A stretch of DNA of 64,000 bases from Bacillota bacterium. GTDB lineage: Bacteria; Bacillota; Clostridia; Lachnospirales; Lachnospiraceae. The notes under the pieces are model-generated. The model saw only the letters and a program-made list of their open reading frames with translations. It searched no databases and had not been told where the DNA came from. How positions within the stretch are numbered: the first letter of the stretch is position 1; the number at the start of each line of letters is the position of its first letter. Both the position numbers and the translations under genes were made by a program. The stretch spans positions 123,501 through 187,500 of the forward strand of contig JAEZRJ010000086.1 of NCBI GenBank assembly GCA_023412855.1. Reading direction: 5' to 3'. This document shows, in pieces, positions 53,760 to 63,712 of the stretch.

Positions 53760-53894
53760 TTAGCTATAGAACAAAAGCGTGCTTCTCAGCCTTGTAGGCA
53801 AGCATTTTGGACGCACTTTCCTATTTACATTAAAAGAGTTTCCCAACAAAAGTGCCTGCAGACAAACACCGTATAGGAAACCCCTTATCATCAT
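53760..53894 (-). CDS. Leader ORF upstream of the yczE-type gene
   Basis: A 44-codon frame starting with an ATG-ATG pair at 53894, with AGGTG six bases before it. The product begins MMIRGFLYGVCLQALLLGNS and ends in a basic tail with STLLFYS. Its TAA stop (53762-53760) is part of the TAAGGAG ribosome site of the next gene. That layout suggests translational coupling or attenuation. Whether it is a peptide regulator or a small membrane protein is unknown. Confidence 0.5.
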   Translation of the reverse strand: MMIRGFLYGVCLQALLLGNSFNVNRKVRPKCLPTRLRSTLLFYS

Positions 53895-53964
53895 GTTACA
53901 CACCTATAAAGCAAAGTATCTGAAAACAGATCTTCAATCTAGCCGGTGCTTTATTACTTTGGTA

Positions 53965-53993
53965 ATTATACATTACAAAGTTTGTTTTGTAAA
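53965..53993 (-). promoter_or_regulatory. Promoter with internal dyad for the yczE-type gene
   Basis: On the minus strand TTTACA (53993-53988) and TATAAT (53970-53965) have a 17-base spacer. The spacer carries an inverted repeat, TTACAAA and TTTGTAA six bases apart on the plus strand (53973-53992), a likely repressor site. Confidence 0.7.
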
Positions 53994-54100
53994 TGTTATT
54001 TACGATACATTGTTAAGCACCGATTACTATTTCTCTTCAATGCCGCCAGGTGCTCTTTGTAAGCAAAGTCCGCAGAAAAGATTCATCTTAACGCCTATCT

Positions 54101-54156
54101 GTGTGCTTTAGCACACGTATAAATCAGGATGTTGAAAAAATTTTTTATTTTTCAAC
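54101..54156 (-). terminator. Hairpins after the chemoreceptor gene
   Basis: Directly after the stop at 54157, GTTGAAAAA (54131-54139) and TTTTTCAAC (54148-54156) form an AT-rich hairpin. A second stem, GTGTGC-TTTA-GCACAC, is at 54101-54116. One or both probably end the chemoreceptor transcript. Confidence 0.5.
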
Positions 54157-56220
54157 CTACCCTACCACAAAATGTTCCATCTTCTTCTCCAAGGTATCCA
54201 TATTCTCCATCAAGTTCTGAGATATAGAATCCATTTTCTCCGCATTTATCAAAAGCTCATCTGCCAGGATACCTACCTTGGCGGCGGAGTCGGAGGTGGA
54301 TTCAGTAACTTCTGTAATCCTTCCAACGGCAAGCTTGGTCGCATGGCGTCCGGCGTTTACGCTTTCCACATTCTGGCTTATTTCATCTACGCTCATGATG
54401 AGTTCCGTCATTCCGAGGCTCAGCTTGTCAAAAATGACAGCCATTTCTTTAACACCTTTCTCCTGCTCGCCTACGATTTCCTTCGCTTCCTGCGCATTGC
54501 TCGTAGTCTCCTGCATTTGGGCCATGATGTCATTTACTGTATTTTGGATTTGTTCCGCCGCTTCCAGAGAGTTGTCTGCAAGCTTGCGTATTTCCTCCGC
54601 GACCACTGAGAAACTTCGGCCTGCAGCACCTGCGCGGGCCGCTTCAATGGAGGCGTTTAAGGAAAGGAGCGAGGTTTGCTCTGAAATATCGTTGATAATA
54701 CCGATAAATGCTTCGATGGACTTCGCTTTCTGAGACAAATAGGAAATGTTGTCAATGACCTTCGCCGTAACACGTGAGGTAGAATCCGAGCTGTGAGACA
54801 GCGAGTTCATCTGCAGTACTCCCGATTTGATCATTTCGTGGCTGGAAGAAGCAAAGGTCTCTATCTTTCCTATTTCCTGCAATACCGTCTTTATTTCCCC
54901 GGACAACAGATCCATTTTCTGCTGGCACTCGTTGGCATTTTCTCTCTGGTTTTCGATTCCGTGCCGGATTTCTTCAATGGCATAATTGATATCGCCGGAA
55001 TGGCTGTTTACCGTGTCGGAAGTATTTTTAACTTCGCCGGAGGTTTCGGACACCCGGGAAACACTCTCCTTGAAGTCGTGAACCAAAACGCGCATATGCT
55101 CTAACATTTGGGTAACGCTCTGCCCGATACTGCTAAATTCGTCATTTCCCCGTATTTTTATCTCGGCCGTAAGGTCACCGGAAGAAGACTTGTCAAGGCC
55201 TGCCATAATAAGCTTCATTCTCCTGCTGATTTTTATAGAAATCAAAGCCGCGAGAACGCTGGCGATGACACAGGATAAAATAACGAGAAGAATGGTAATG
55301 GTCTTAATATTATTTGCTTTCTCAGTTACAATATCTTTCGGTATTACGGCATATACAACGATACCTGCAATATTGTTCCTGGAGGCAAGAAGAAGATAGC
55401 TCATGCCTCCCTCTTTTATGTAGCCGGTGGTTTGTGTTTCACCGGAATTTTGAAACTGCTTATAAAAATCACCGTCTGTCAAAGTAAACCCCAGTTCGTT
55501 GCCGGTAACCACTTCTCTGCCGCCTCTTGTTATAAGCCCTACCGTACTGCCTGTACCAATATCTGTTTTATCCAGAATGTCCAGAATCATGCTTTTGCTT
55601 ATATCAACAACAACGCCCGCCTTTGAATTGTTAGAAGCGCAGTAGTAGGAAAGAAGATAGTCTTCCGTACTAGTCCCCAGCTTCTCATCAATGATAGCGT
55701 GGGAATCCAGCCAAGCAGAGAATATGCCGGAACCGCAGGTTTCCTGAATCTCCGTCTCCAGCTCATCGTAGAAGCCGGTGCCGCTCCCCTTTTTCATATC
55801 CTTTGTAGTCTGCATAATAACGCCGGGCTGAGTGATGATATGTATGTCATGAATGAACTTGTTGGTGTTACGTGCGGACTCCATGCCGGATTTCATGCTG
55901 TCAATGATCTGCATTTTCTTGGAGTTATCTCCTTCGTACAGACCCATGTAATACTTATTCATGTTAGGATCGTTGGCATACTTCAAGGCTTCGGCTTCTC
56001 CCAGTTGAAGACCCAGGTCGATATACTGATCAATCATTTTTATGGCGGCCAGAGAGGAATCCTCATATTTTTCCCTTATCCCCTTTTCTGCCTGAGAGTA
56101 AGCAAGTACGCCCACGAGAATAACGCAGAGAATGGGGATGATAAATGCAACGCTGATTTGTCTTATAATACCGTGTTTCTTAGATAATTTGATTTTTTTC
56201 ACTTTCCCTGTTTTTTTCAT
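54157..56220 (-). CDS. Methyl-accepting chemotaxis protein with dCache-like sensor
   Basis: A 687-residue chemoreceptor. A basic N-terminus and membrane segment (about 22-45) lead into an outer sensor domain of about 270 residues, fitting a double Cache fold. A second membrane segment (about 318-340) and HAMP (340-395) follow. The signalling tip contains INDISEQTSLLSLNASIEAA, RAGAAGRSFSVVAEEIRKLA. AAAGGAGGAAG precedes the ATG. It is the gene after the polysaccharide lyase, so it may sense its products. Confidence 0.92.
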   Translation of the reverse strand: MKKTGKVKKIKLSKKHGIIRQISVAFIIPILCVILVGVLAYSQAEKGIREKYEDSSLAAIKMIDQYIDLGLQLGEAEALKYANDPNMNKYYMGLYEGDNSKKMQIIDSMKSGMESARNTNKFIHDIHIITQPGVIMQTTKDMKKGSGTGFYDELETEIQETCGSGIFSAWLDSHAIIDEKLGTSTEDYLLSYYCASNNSKAGVVVDISKSMILDILDKTDIGTGSTVGLITRGGREVVTGNELGFTLTDGDFYKQFQNSGETQTTGYIKEGGMSYLLLASRNNIAGIVVYAVIPKDIVTEKANNIKTITILLVILSCVIASVLAALISIKISRRMKLIMAGLDKSSSGDLTAEIKIRGNDEFSSIGQSVTQMLEHMRVLVHDFKESVSRVSETSGEVKNTSDTVNSHSGDINYAIEEIRHGIENQRENANECQQKMDLLSGEIKTVLQEIGKIETFASSSHEMIKSGVLQMNSLSHSSDSTSRVTAKVIDNISYLSQKAKSIEAFIGIINDISEQTSLLSLNASIEAARAGAAGRSFSVVAEEIRKLADNSLEAAEQIQNTVNDIMAQMQETTSNAQEAKEIVGEQEKGVKEMAVIFDKLSLGMTELIMSVDEISQNVESVNAGRHATKLAVGRITEVTESTSDSAAKVGILADELLINAEKMDSISQNLMENMDTLEKKMEHFVVG

Positions 56221-56259
56221 TGCTTCCTCCTTTTGTACACTGCAATGCGATTCTAAGAA

Positions 56260-56399
56260 ATGTTACAGTTCAGCCGAGGCTGAACTGTAACATATATGCA
56301 CACAAAATGCGATAAAACTGCATTTTGGCGCTTACAGCCCTCGCAAAATTGCACAGAGACGCAATTTTGCCATCGCGGTATTGAAGGCTGAACTGTTAC
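56260..56399. repeat. Structured repeat between lyase and chemoreceptor genes
   Basis: A perfect 16-bp hairpin (56260-56275 with 56278-56293, loop GA) is followed by CAAAATGC/GCATTTTG (56303-56327) and GCAAAATTGC/GCAATTTTGC (56343-56370). A second copy of the right arm, GGCTGAACTGTTAC, lies at 56386-56399, so the left arm can pair with either. It fills the whole gap and reaches the lyase stop codon. A decayed copy is at about 24983. Confidence 0.65.
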
Positions 56400-58246
56400 T
56401 ATGAAATCAGTATTTTCAAACTGTTTTTATCCGGCAGGACCAGAATCCGGTAGATTTCGTGCTCCCAGACAGCCTTCAGACGAGGATCGGCAACTGGAAT
56501 TTCCTCTATCGTATAAATGCTGCCGCCTTCTATCTTCATCTTTCCCAAGGAGCCTATGGAAACCGTGGTGCTGTTTTTATCGGATAAATGACTGACTACA
56601 GGCTTTTCATAGGTCATAAGGCTGATGAACACCTGAGATGGAGGAACGGAAAAACAGTCCTCAATAGCGATATATTTTCCCTTGTATAGGGCGGCATGCC
56701 GTTTATAGAAAAGAAGGCCGCATTCCGGGGGATAAGCCCCTGAAATATCCATTTCGATATCGCATACCTCCTTTTCCAGCCGGTAAACAACATCCTTTGC
56801 CTTATATTCGGCTCCGTCCTTTTGCATAAAGCCGCCCACGGTAGGAAGGTTGTGGTAGGAGGACTGCATGGTCCATATTTCGTAACGCTGGGAAGAGAAG
56901 GTTTTCTTCGTATAGCTTTCCACTCCGATGTCGATGAACATAGGCTTGCCGTCCTTATATATGGTAAAGCTTCCGGTATCGTTGTGGTTATGACTGTCCC
57001 CGTTACCCCCTGCCTTTACGGCGAGGCAGAGCTGTTCATCTCTTGCGATAAAGAGACCCGTACTGGGATAAAAGATATCCCGGCGGGGAAGCGGGAGGCT
57101 GGTATCACAACCCTTTATCTCGGCAGCAGTAAATGCGTTCTGCAAACGATAGTATAAATTATTTTCTGAGGACAAGAGGAGAGAAGCGGGCAGATCTTTT
57201 TTGAAATCGTCAGCGGCAAACTGCTCCATCGCCTTGTTGCCGGTCCGTCTGGCGAATAAATATTCCCGTACTCCCGCGCGCCCTGCGGCGGGGGAACAAT
57301 CTGCGAAGTTCACATAGTATTTGTCGTCGATGTGAACGTTCAGTATGTAAGAAGCAATATTTCGGATCTTCGTATCTTCATAGAGGGAAGCAAAGCGGCC
57401 CTTTGTTATTGCATTCAGTATCTCCATGGTATTGAACAGGCATAGACCGGCATGGCGATAGTACTGAGCACCCTCGTCACAGCAGCCGTCCACACCGTAT
57501 TCGGCAAGAAAGTAATCGGTACTTTTACAAGCGTTCAGAAAAATGTCATACCGGATATTCTCATTTCCATCCGTTAAGAAGGCAGAAAGCAGGACATTCT
57601 GCGTACACCAGATGGTCCAGTTATTCATCGGCTCATTTCCGTTGCCCATCCACCAGAAATGGACGTTTAAATATGGAGTAAAGATGCGATGGTCAAGCTC
57701 CGAGAGAATCCGTTTTGTTATGAAGGGACTGATCTTATCGAGAACGTCCTTCATCAGATAATAGGCAGCAGCCAGAACTGCGCCTGTCTCGCAGGCAAAC
57801 AGGTCTAACACGGGAGCTGTCACATCGGGCAGGGGAAACTGCGTGCAGTCGCGGATATAGGAATTATGCGCCGGAAGCTGCCATGCGCTTTCTTCGCAAA
57901 TAGAAAAAATACCGTTTATTATATCCTGTATAAACCGCCCTTTGTTTTCTGCGCATTCTGCCAATACCAGCGCACTTAGGGCCAGACGTTTAGAGAAGGA
58001 TTTGGATTCGAACCGGACTCTGTTTCCTGTTTTCGAAAAATCCATAAAATCGGAGGCAGAGATATAAGGAAAGGAAAACTCCAGATATTTTTCCCCCAAC
58101 CCGATTGCTTCCTTTCTCCACTGCGCATCCAAGGAATCCCAAGCCCCTCTATCGGTAATGGGTGCAAAGGGTGTGAAGGGGATAAGGGGATGCTGGTATT
58201 CTTTAGCAAATTCAAAAAACATACGGATAACCATACCTTTCTTCAT
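56399..58246 (-). CDS. Heparinase II/III-family polysaccharide lyase
   Basis: A 615-residue protein without a signal peptide. The N-terminal half is an alpha/alpha toroid (WMGNGNEPMNNWTIWCTQNV, YGVDGCCDEGAQYYRHAGLC). The C-terminal beta-sheet domain has NGDSHNHNDTGSFTIYKDGK and FIDIGVESYT, typical of heparinase II/III-like lyases. These cleave uronic-acid polysaccharides by beta-elimination. Being cytoplasmic, it probably acts on imported oligosaccharides. Start ATG at 58246 has AGGAG ten bases upstream. Substrate could be alginate-, heparin- or pectin-like. Confidence 0.87.
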   Translation of the reverse strand: MKKGMVIRMFFEFAKEYQHPLIPFTPFAPITDRGAWDSLDAQWRKEAIGLGEKYLEFSFPYISASDFMDFSKTGNRVRFESKSFSKRLALSALVLAECAENKGRFIQDIINGIFSICEESAWQLPAHNSYIRDCTQFPLPDVTAPVLDLFACETGAVLAAAYYLMKDVLDKISPFITKRILSELDHRIFTPYLNVHFWWMGNGNEPMNNWTIWCTQNVLLSAFLTDGNENIRYDIFLNACKSTDYFLAEYGVDGCCDEGAQYYRHAGLCLFNTMEILNAITKGRFASLYEDTKIRNIASYILNVHIDDKYYVNFADCSPAAGRAGVREYLFARRTGNKAMEQFAADDFKKDLPASLLLSSENNLYYRLQNAFTAAEIKGCDTSLPLPRRDIFYPSTGLFIARDEQLCLAVKAGGNGDSHNHNDTGSFTIYKDGKPMFIDIGVESYTKKTFSSQRYEIWTMQSSYHNLPTVGGFMQKDGAEYKAKDVVYRLEKEVCDIEMDISGAYPPECGLLFYKRHAALYKGKYIAIEDCFSVPPSQVFISLMTYEKPVVSHLSDKNSTTVSIGSLGKMKIEGGSIYTIEEIPVADPRLKAVWEHEIYRILVLPDKNSLKILIS

Positions 58247-58332
58247 GACCTGTGAACTCCTGGTGTACTCATTCCAGTTATTTGATGGACGATATACTAG
58301 CCGCAGGCATATACTTGAACATAATGGAACAA

Positions 58333-58367
58333 AAACCAGAAAAGCAAGTAAAAAGCTTCTCTGGTTT
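58333..58367 (-). terminator. Terminator after the response regulator gene
   Basis: Read on the minus strand, AAACCAGA and GAAGC pair with GC and TTTTCTGGTTT with one mismatch, then TTTTTG. It separates the two-component genes from the lyase gene. Confidence 0.65.
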
Positions 58368-58437
58368 CAGTATAATTTTATATTTCAATAATTAGAATGA
58401 ATTATATTACGATAAGCTTCACTATTTTATTTAGTAT

Positions 58438-60036
58438 TTATATAATTTGGCTCATATAATCCCTGGGAGAGACTCCGGTTACCTTTTTGAACACGCGGCT
58501 GAAATAAAAGGCGCTTTCGAAACCGAGGACATCGGATATTTCATATATCTTAAAATCTCCGTCCGCCATCATCTTTTTCGCGGCATCTACTTTGCTTTGA
58601 TTGATGTAATCAGTAAATCCCAAATCGTTGTATTTGGAGAAAAGGACGCTCAAATAATTTGGACTTATATTAAAAACCTCGGCTACTTTATTTAAGGTGA
58701 GCTTTTCCTCTACATGTTCGCTGATATACTTTTTCACATTGATTACGATATGGTTCTTGTAATCTTTGTTGTGGGTGGCGAAGCTTTCGCACAGCCCGTC
58801 GCGGAATATGGTCAGCCATTCCAATATCTGCTCTACATTGGTAAGCTCGTAGAGGGAACGATATCCATTGCTTTTATTTTTAAATATTTCCGACACTGTC
58901 TGCTCGCCGTTACTCAACAGGGAAAGGGATAAATATAGAATATTTCCGGCAGCATCCAGCGCCTGTACATAGTGGGAGGGCTGATTCTGGAACAACTCCA
59001 TAATAGAGGTAAAAATGGCATAAAGTGCCTTCTCATCGAATTCGGCATAGGCCTTTCGTATGTCCTCTTTGAATAAAGACATATTGAAGACATTTTTGAG
59101 AGGCTTATCGTAAGGAGTATCCTCTGCAAAAAGAAGAGACTGCTCCGGTGTCAGCTGCGAGAATACCTGCTTGGCATCCTGAAAAGAGGAAGCGATTTGT
59201 ATTGGCTTTTTAACTACTGCTCCGACACTCGCCAGTATGGTGACGCTGTAATAGTTGTAGAGCATGGAGGAAACCTGCTCTATGGTGCTGCGGATAATTT
59301 TTTTGAACTCTTCCGTGTCCTTATCCAAAAAGAAGATAATAGCAAAATGCTTCGTATCCAGTGACAGAACGTGACAGGGAATGTACTTAGCCGTCAATTC
59401 CCGCACAATTTGCAGGCTGCTGGTGTATAGGTTAAGCCTTTTTTCGGAGGACATAAAAGACAGTTTTTCACTTTGTATTTCGATGTAAGAGGCAGCAAAA
59501 GCTTCATAATTGAAATCGATGTTGAGGTTATTATATTGAATTTCGAATTGATGCTCAGATTCGAACAGGTTCAAAATAAGTCTCGTATAAAACTGCTCCT
59601 TTAATAAGTAAATACTTCCGATAGAAGTATTTGCGGCGCTTATTGTTTTCTGCATCTCGGATACCTTACCGATAGCACGCTTTAAGGATTCTCCAAGGAT
59701 TTCAGGAGTGAGTTCCAGCTTCACAAGGTAATCGGCGACCTGATAGGTAAGGGCTTCCTTTACGAACTGAAATTCTTCGTAACTGGTAAGGATAATGAAT
59801 ATAGGCAGAGTCATTCCTTCTTCATAACATTTCTTAGCCAGTTCCAGACCGCTCATAAGGGGCATCTTAATATCTGTTATAACAATTTCAGGAGAATTCT
59901 CCTTTATCATATGGTAGGCAATGGCTCCATTGGTCGCTGTTCCTATAATATTTATATCGTAATCCTCCCAATTGAGCATGGATTTAATACCAGCCTGAAC
60001 CAATGGTTCATCGTCGGCTATAAGTAAATTAATCAT
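58438..60036 (-). CDS. YesN-type response regulator
   Basis: A 532-residue regulator: receiver domain at 1-120 (LLIADDEPLVQAGIKSML, VITDIKMPLMSGLELAKK with the phospho-Asp) and a long central part. The C-terminal AraC HTH pair lies at about 430-530 (LTLNKVAEVFNISPNYLSVL, GFESAFYFSRVFKKVTGVSP). The start at 60036 is after a GAGGGGGGA site and overlaps the histidine kinase stop by eight bases. It probably activates the divergent sugar ABC operon at 62307 and perhaps the lyase. Confidence 0.93.
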   Translation of the reverse strand: MINLLIADDEPLVQAGIKSMLNWEDYDINIIGTATNGAIAYHMIKENSPEIVITDIKMPLMSGLELAKKCYEEGMTLPIFIILTSYEEFQFVKEALTYQVADYLVKLELTPEILGESLKRAIGKVSEMQKTISAANTSIGSIYLLKEQFYTRLILNLFESEHQFEIQYNNLNIDFNYEAFAASYIEIQSEKLSFMSSEKRLNLYTSSLQIVRELTAKYIPCHVLSLDTKHFAIIFFLDKDTEEFKKIIRSTIEQVSSMLYNYYSVTILASVGAVVKKPIQIASSFQDAKQVFSQLTPEQSLLFAEDTPYDKPLKNVFNMSLFKEDIRKAYAEFDEKALYAIFTSIMELFQNQPSHYVQALDAAGNILYLSLSLLSNGEQTVSEIFKNKSNGYRSLYELTNVEQILEWLTIFRDGLCESFATHNKDYKNHIVINVKKYISEHVEEKLTLNKVAEVFNISPNYLSVLFSKYNDLGFTDYINQSKVDAAKKMMADGDFKIYEISDVLGFESAFYFSRVFKKVTGVSPRDYMSQII

Positions 60037-61900
60037 GAGATCCCCCCTCGGTTTGCGCTCCTGAATCCTTCGAATCGAAAGGCTCTGATTGGAACGGCAG
60101 CAATATCGAAATAGTTGTGAACTCACCTATCTTGCTTTTCACGGATAGTCCGTATTTATCACCGAATTCATATTGCAAACGCTTGTGAACGTTGCTGATA
60201 CCGAATTCCTTAAAAAAAGAGGATTCTGCCGGAGCCTCCGTATCCAGCAAATGAGCGGCCACCTCAGGTGTCATGCCTACACCGTCATCGGTAATATCGA
60301 TATGTACGTCGGCAGCCTCATCCCGGTAAATACGAATCTCGATGCTTCCGGCATTCCCTTTCGGCTCGATACCGTGAAAAATGGAATTCTCCACAATAGG
60401 CTGCAAGGTGAATTTCAATATCCTGCATGAGGTTAAGGTTTCGTCTTCAATATTATAATGGAGAGTGATGGTGCCACCGTAACGGTATTGCTGTATCGTA
60501 AAATAATCATTGATCAAAGAAATTTCATGCTCTAAAGTAACGAGATTGGTCGTACCCTTGGAGATATCCTTCAGCAGTCGGGAAAGAGATGTGGTCATTT
60601 CCGCGATACCGGAGGCATTTTGAATAGTAGCCATCCATTTGATGGAATTGAGTGTATTGTATATAAAGTGAGGATTAATTTGACTTTGCAGCATTTTATA
60701 TTCATAATCCTTCTTTTGCCTCTCATCTGCTATTCTTTGATTCATCAGCAATTGCACATTCTCCGATAAATCGTTGATATTCTTGCCGATGTCACCCAGT
60801 TCATGCCCCCATTCTGTGGAAGGGTCTCTTTCGAAATCGCCGCCGGCAATTCTTTTCATCCTTTCCTGAAGCTTATGGACCGGAACATTTACCGTCTTGG
60901 ACAAGAACCAGGAAAGAAGGATTCCGATAATGCTGGCAGAAGTAAGAATGATCAATGCGATTAAGAAGAAGGTACGATAAATATTTTTGGACAATATTGT
61001 TTGATCCAGACACTCGGTCACATACCAGCCTTTGGTGCCGAGAGGACGCGTTATCATAATGGAATGGCTTTTACTTTCCGGATTATAGACCTTTTGTATG
61101 ATGGTATCGCTGCTTAGTGAGATATCCGACAAATCCTCTTCCAATATGAACTGAATCGAGGAGGGTGTCAGCATGTGGTCGCTATATTCATAGCGATAGT
61201 CACCTATCTGAAAGAAGAAACGGCTGTCCGTCTCCGACAAATAGTTTTTAATGGGACCGGTAATAACGGAGAGGGACATTTCCGTATAAATATATCCAAG
61301 CTCTTCCGCTTTATAAGGATGTTCGATAGTGTGGACGAAAGGAATCATGGGAACCTGCTTTGTGGTAAAGAAAGGGTCCATTAATATTCCTGTGGATACC
61401 TCTCCCGGATTGGAGTGAAGCGTATTAAAATAAGGGAGGGACAAAATGGCATCGGCGGAAACTGCTATAGTGGAATAAGGAGATTCCACCACTTGTACGA
61501 TGTCGCTTCTTTCCTTGCCGATGACCACGAGACGGATGAGCGAGGAAGGAAGTGCGGCGTTAGCCGCATAGGTATCTATAATGAAATCGTGGGCCTCCCG
61601 CTTAATGCTGTTACTGTCGGTATCCGCTTCCCCGGCGAAGTTTTTGATTTTACTGCTGATCCGGCAGGACCGGATAAAGCCAATAACGTTATCTATGTTA
61701 GAATCTATGGAGGAGCACAAAAAGGCCAGCTTGGTTTCTGAAGTTTGGATTAAGTTCTTCTGAAGACTGGAGGAAACTACGAAGTAGCTGATAGAGGTTA
61801 TGATAATGCTTATAATGACGATTAACATAACAGTACTAAGCAAGATACGTGCGCGTATGGTATGAAGATATTTGTTCAGTTTGCCTTTTGCAGGAATCAT
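60029..61900 (-). CDS. YesM-type sensor histidine kinase
   Basis: A 623-residue membrane kinase. Membrane segment 1 is at about 20-42, an outer sensor of about 260 residues follows, segment 2 is near 305-325, then HAMP. The kinase has QSQINPHFIYNTLNSIKWMA with the phospho-His, the N-box ENSIFHGIEPKGNAG, and DDGVGM. This is the His_kinase/LytS-like type typical of carbohydrate sensing in Gram-positives. The ATG at 61900 has AGGAGG six bases upstream. The longer frame start is not supported. Co-transcribed with the YesN gene. Confidence 0.93.
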   Translation of the reverse strand: MIPAKGKLNKYLHTIRARILLSTVMLIVIISIIITSISYFVVSSSLQKNLIQTSETKLAFLCSSIDSNIDNVIGFIRSCRISSKIKNFAGEADTDSNSIKREAHDFIIDTYAANAALPSSLIRLVVIGKERSDIVQVVESPYSTIAVSADAILSLPYFNTLHSNPGEVSTGILMDPFFTTKQVPMIPFVHTIEHPYKAEELGYIYTEMSLSVITGPIKNYLSETDSRFFFQIGDYRYEYSDHMLTPSSIQFILEEDLSDISLSSDTIIQKVYNPESKSHSIMITRPLGTKGWYVTECLDQTILSKNIYRTFFLIALIILTSASIIGILLSWFLSKTVNVPVHKLQERMKRIAGGDFERDPSTEWGHELGDIGKNINDLSENVQLLMNQRIADERQKKDYEYKMLQSQINPHFIYNTLNSIKWMATIQNASGIAEMTTSLSRLLKDISKGTTNLVTLEHEISLINDYFTIQQYRYGGTITLHYNIEDETLTSCRILKFTLQPIVENSIFHGIEPKGNAGSIEIRIYRDEAADVHIDITDDGVGMTPEVAAHLLDTEAPAESSFFKEFGISNVHKRLQYEFGDKYGLSVKSKIGEFTTISILLPFQSEPFDSKDSGAQTEGGSHD

Positions 61901-62306
61901 ATTGTTCCTCCTTCCGGGTCTTAGAGACCACTGTACTGATCTGTACAATTGTTGCATTGTCCTCAAATTAACCTTCGCCATTGCTTTTCTAAACTCAGTC
62001 CGGCTATTTGCAGGACGATACACTAGGCCTTTGAATGTATTCTAGCACAACGGAAGTTTTGTTGAAAAGGAAAAATCATTAAAAGGACAAAGTAAAAAAA
62101 ATAGTGCATTTTAATCAAAGAAAGTACAGCTTTTTTTCTAAATATTTATGAATAAGAATGAATTATGAATGAAATAAAGAAATATTTCATGTAAAATAAA
62201 AGAAATAATTTATATACTTAAACCACAATAGCCCATCGGGTCAATAACCTTAAGGGTATGTTTGCTACTATTAAATTAATTATCGTGAAAAGGGAGGAAT
62301 CTATTC
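61901..62306. other. Divergent intergenic region
   Basis: About 406 bp of very AT-rich DNA between the kinase gene and the binding-protein gene. TATACT at 62213-62218 is a possible -10 for the plus-strand operon with only a weak -35 (TGTAAA at 62190-62195). No gene or clear repeat is seen. Confidence 0.4.
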
Positions 62307-63689
62307 ATGAAAAAAAGGCTTTTAGGGATTTTTCTTGCAACAACAATGATGGCAACCTTGTTTGCCGGATGCGGTTCTGCCGCAGCGGAGACACCGGCTG
62401 CTACAACGGAAAGTACTGCAACGGAGACAGCGGAACCGGCAGCTGAGGAAGTGGCAGAGGCAGAGGATACTGCGCAGGCAGATGCTGCGGAACCTATTAC
62501 ACTTAAGTGGGCAATATGGGATAAAGACATTACGCCTTACTGGGAAGCGCTGAAAGAAGCATACGAAGCAGCCAACCCCAACGTTACAGTTGAAATGACA
62601 GATTTAGGTTCTACAGATTACATGACAGTACTTGCAACGGAATTATCCGGAAGCGGTTCTGATTTCGACGTGGTTACGATCAAGGACGTTCCCGGTTATG
62701 CAACTTTGGTTTCCAAGAATACGCTGGAGCCCCTCGACAGTTACATTTCTTCCGCAGGTATCGACCTTAGCCAGTACGGCGGCGTTGACAAGCAGGTTAC
62801 GGTAAACGGAAGCCTCTATGAGCTTCCTTTCAGAAATGATTTCTGGGTAGTTTTCTACAACAAGGACATTTTTGATGCAGCGGGCGTTGATTATCCTACC
62901 AACGATATGACCTTTGACGAATACGATGCCTTGGCAAGACAGGTAGCAGATCCTACCTTCGGAGCACAGGTTTACGGCACACATTACCATACATGGAGAA
63001 GCGCTGTTCAGTTGTTCGGCGTACTTGACGGAAAGCATACAATCTTAGACGGAAATTATGATTTCTTCAAACCGTATTATGAAATGGTCCTGAAGCAGGA
63101 AGACGACCAGATTTGCAGAAATTATGCTGATTTGAGCGCAGAAGGCTTACATTATTCCGCAGCATTCTCAGGCGGCGATGTAGCGATGATGAATATGGGT
63201 TCATGGTTTATATCTACTTTGATGGCCAATATTGCCAGCGGCGAATATGACGCTTCTCTTTGCGGCAACTGGGGTATGGTAAAATATCCTCATGCAGACG
63301 GCGTAGAGGCGGGTTCCACGCTCGGTACGATTACAGGTCTGGCAGTAACAAGCGTATCCGATCAAAAACAGTCAGCATTTGACTTCGTAAACTGGGTATC
63401 CAGTGCGGAAGGCGCGAAAGTTATGGCTGAAACAGGTAACTTCCCGGCTCTTATGAATGCTGAAGTTGCAGGCATTATTTCCAGCCTCGACGGATTCCCG
63501 CAGGATGACACCAGCAAGGAAGCTCTTAATGTATCTAACTTATACCTGGAAGTTCCTTATGCAGAAAACGTATCCGCAGTGAACGATATTCTCGATACAT
63601 ATCATAAATCCATTATGAATCGTGAAATGACCGTTGACGAAGGTATTGCAGCAATGAATGATGAAGTTGGAAAAATTTTAGGACAATAA
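62307..63689 (+). CDS. Sugar ABC transporter substrate-binding lipoprotein
   Basis: A 460-residue family 1 extracellular binding protein. The signal ends at LFAGCG, with the lipid Cys near residue 22, then an acidic Ala/Thr/Glu linker, then a folded domain starting ITLKWAIWDKDITPYW. The GGGAGG site precedes the ATG. It is divergent from the YesMN genes and 71 bp before a permease gene. The ligand may be a uronic-acid oligosaccharide, given the lyase nearby, but a simple sugar cannot be excluded. Confidence 0.92.
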   Translation: MKKRLLGIFLATTMMATLFAGCGSAAAETPAATTESTATETAEPAAEEVAEAEDTAQADAAEPITLKWAIWDKDITPYWEALKEAYEAANPNVTVEMTDLGSTDYMTVLATELSGSGSDFDVVTIKDVPGYATLVSKNTLEPLDSYISSAGIDLSQYGGVDKQVTVNGSLYELPFRNDFWVVFYNKDIFDAAGVDYPTNDMTFDEYDALARQVADPTFGAQVYGTHYHTWRSAVQLFGVLDGKHTILDGNYDFFKPYYEMVLKQEDDQICRNYADLSAEGLHYSAAFSGGDVAMMNMGSWFISTLMANIASGEYDASLCGNWGMVKYPHADGVEAGSTLGTITGLAVTSVSDQKQSAFDFVNWVSSAEGAKVMAETGNFPALMNAEVAGIISSLDGFPQDDTSKEALNVSNLYLEVPYAENVSAVNDILDTYHKSIMNREMTVDEGIAAMNDEVGKILGQ

Positions 63690-63712
63690 TCCTTAAGTAA
63701 ATATGACAATTC

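Noticed and set aside
53779..54111. A 110-codon plus-strand frame
   Set aside because: It is the opposite strand of the leader ORF, promoter and hairpins of the yczE-type gene and has no ribosome site or plausible protein.
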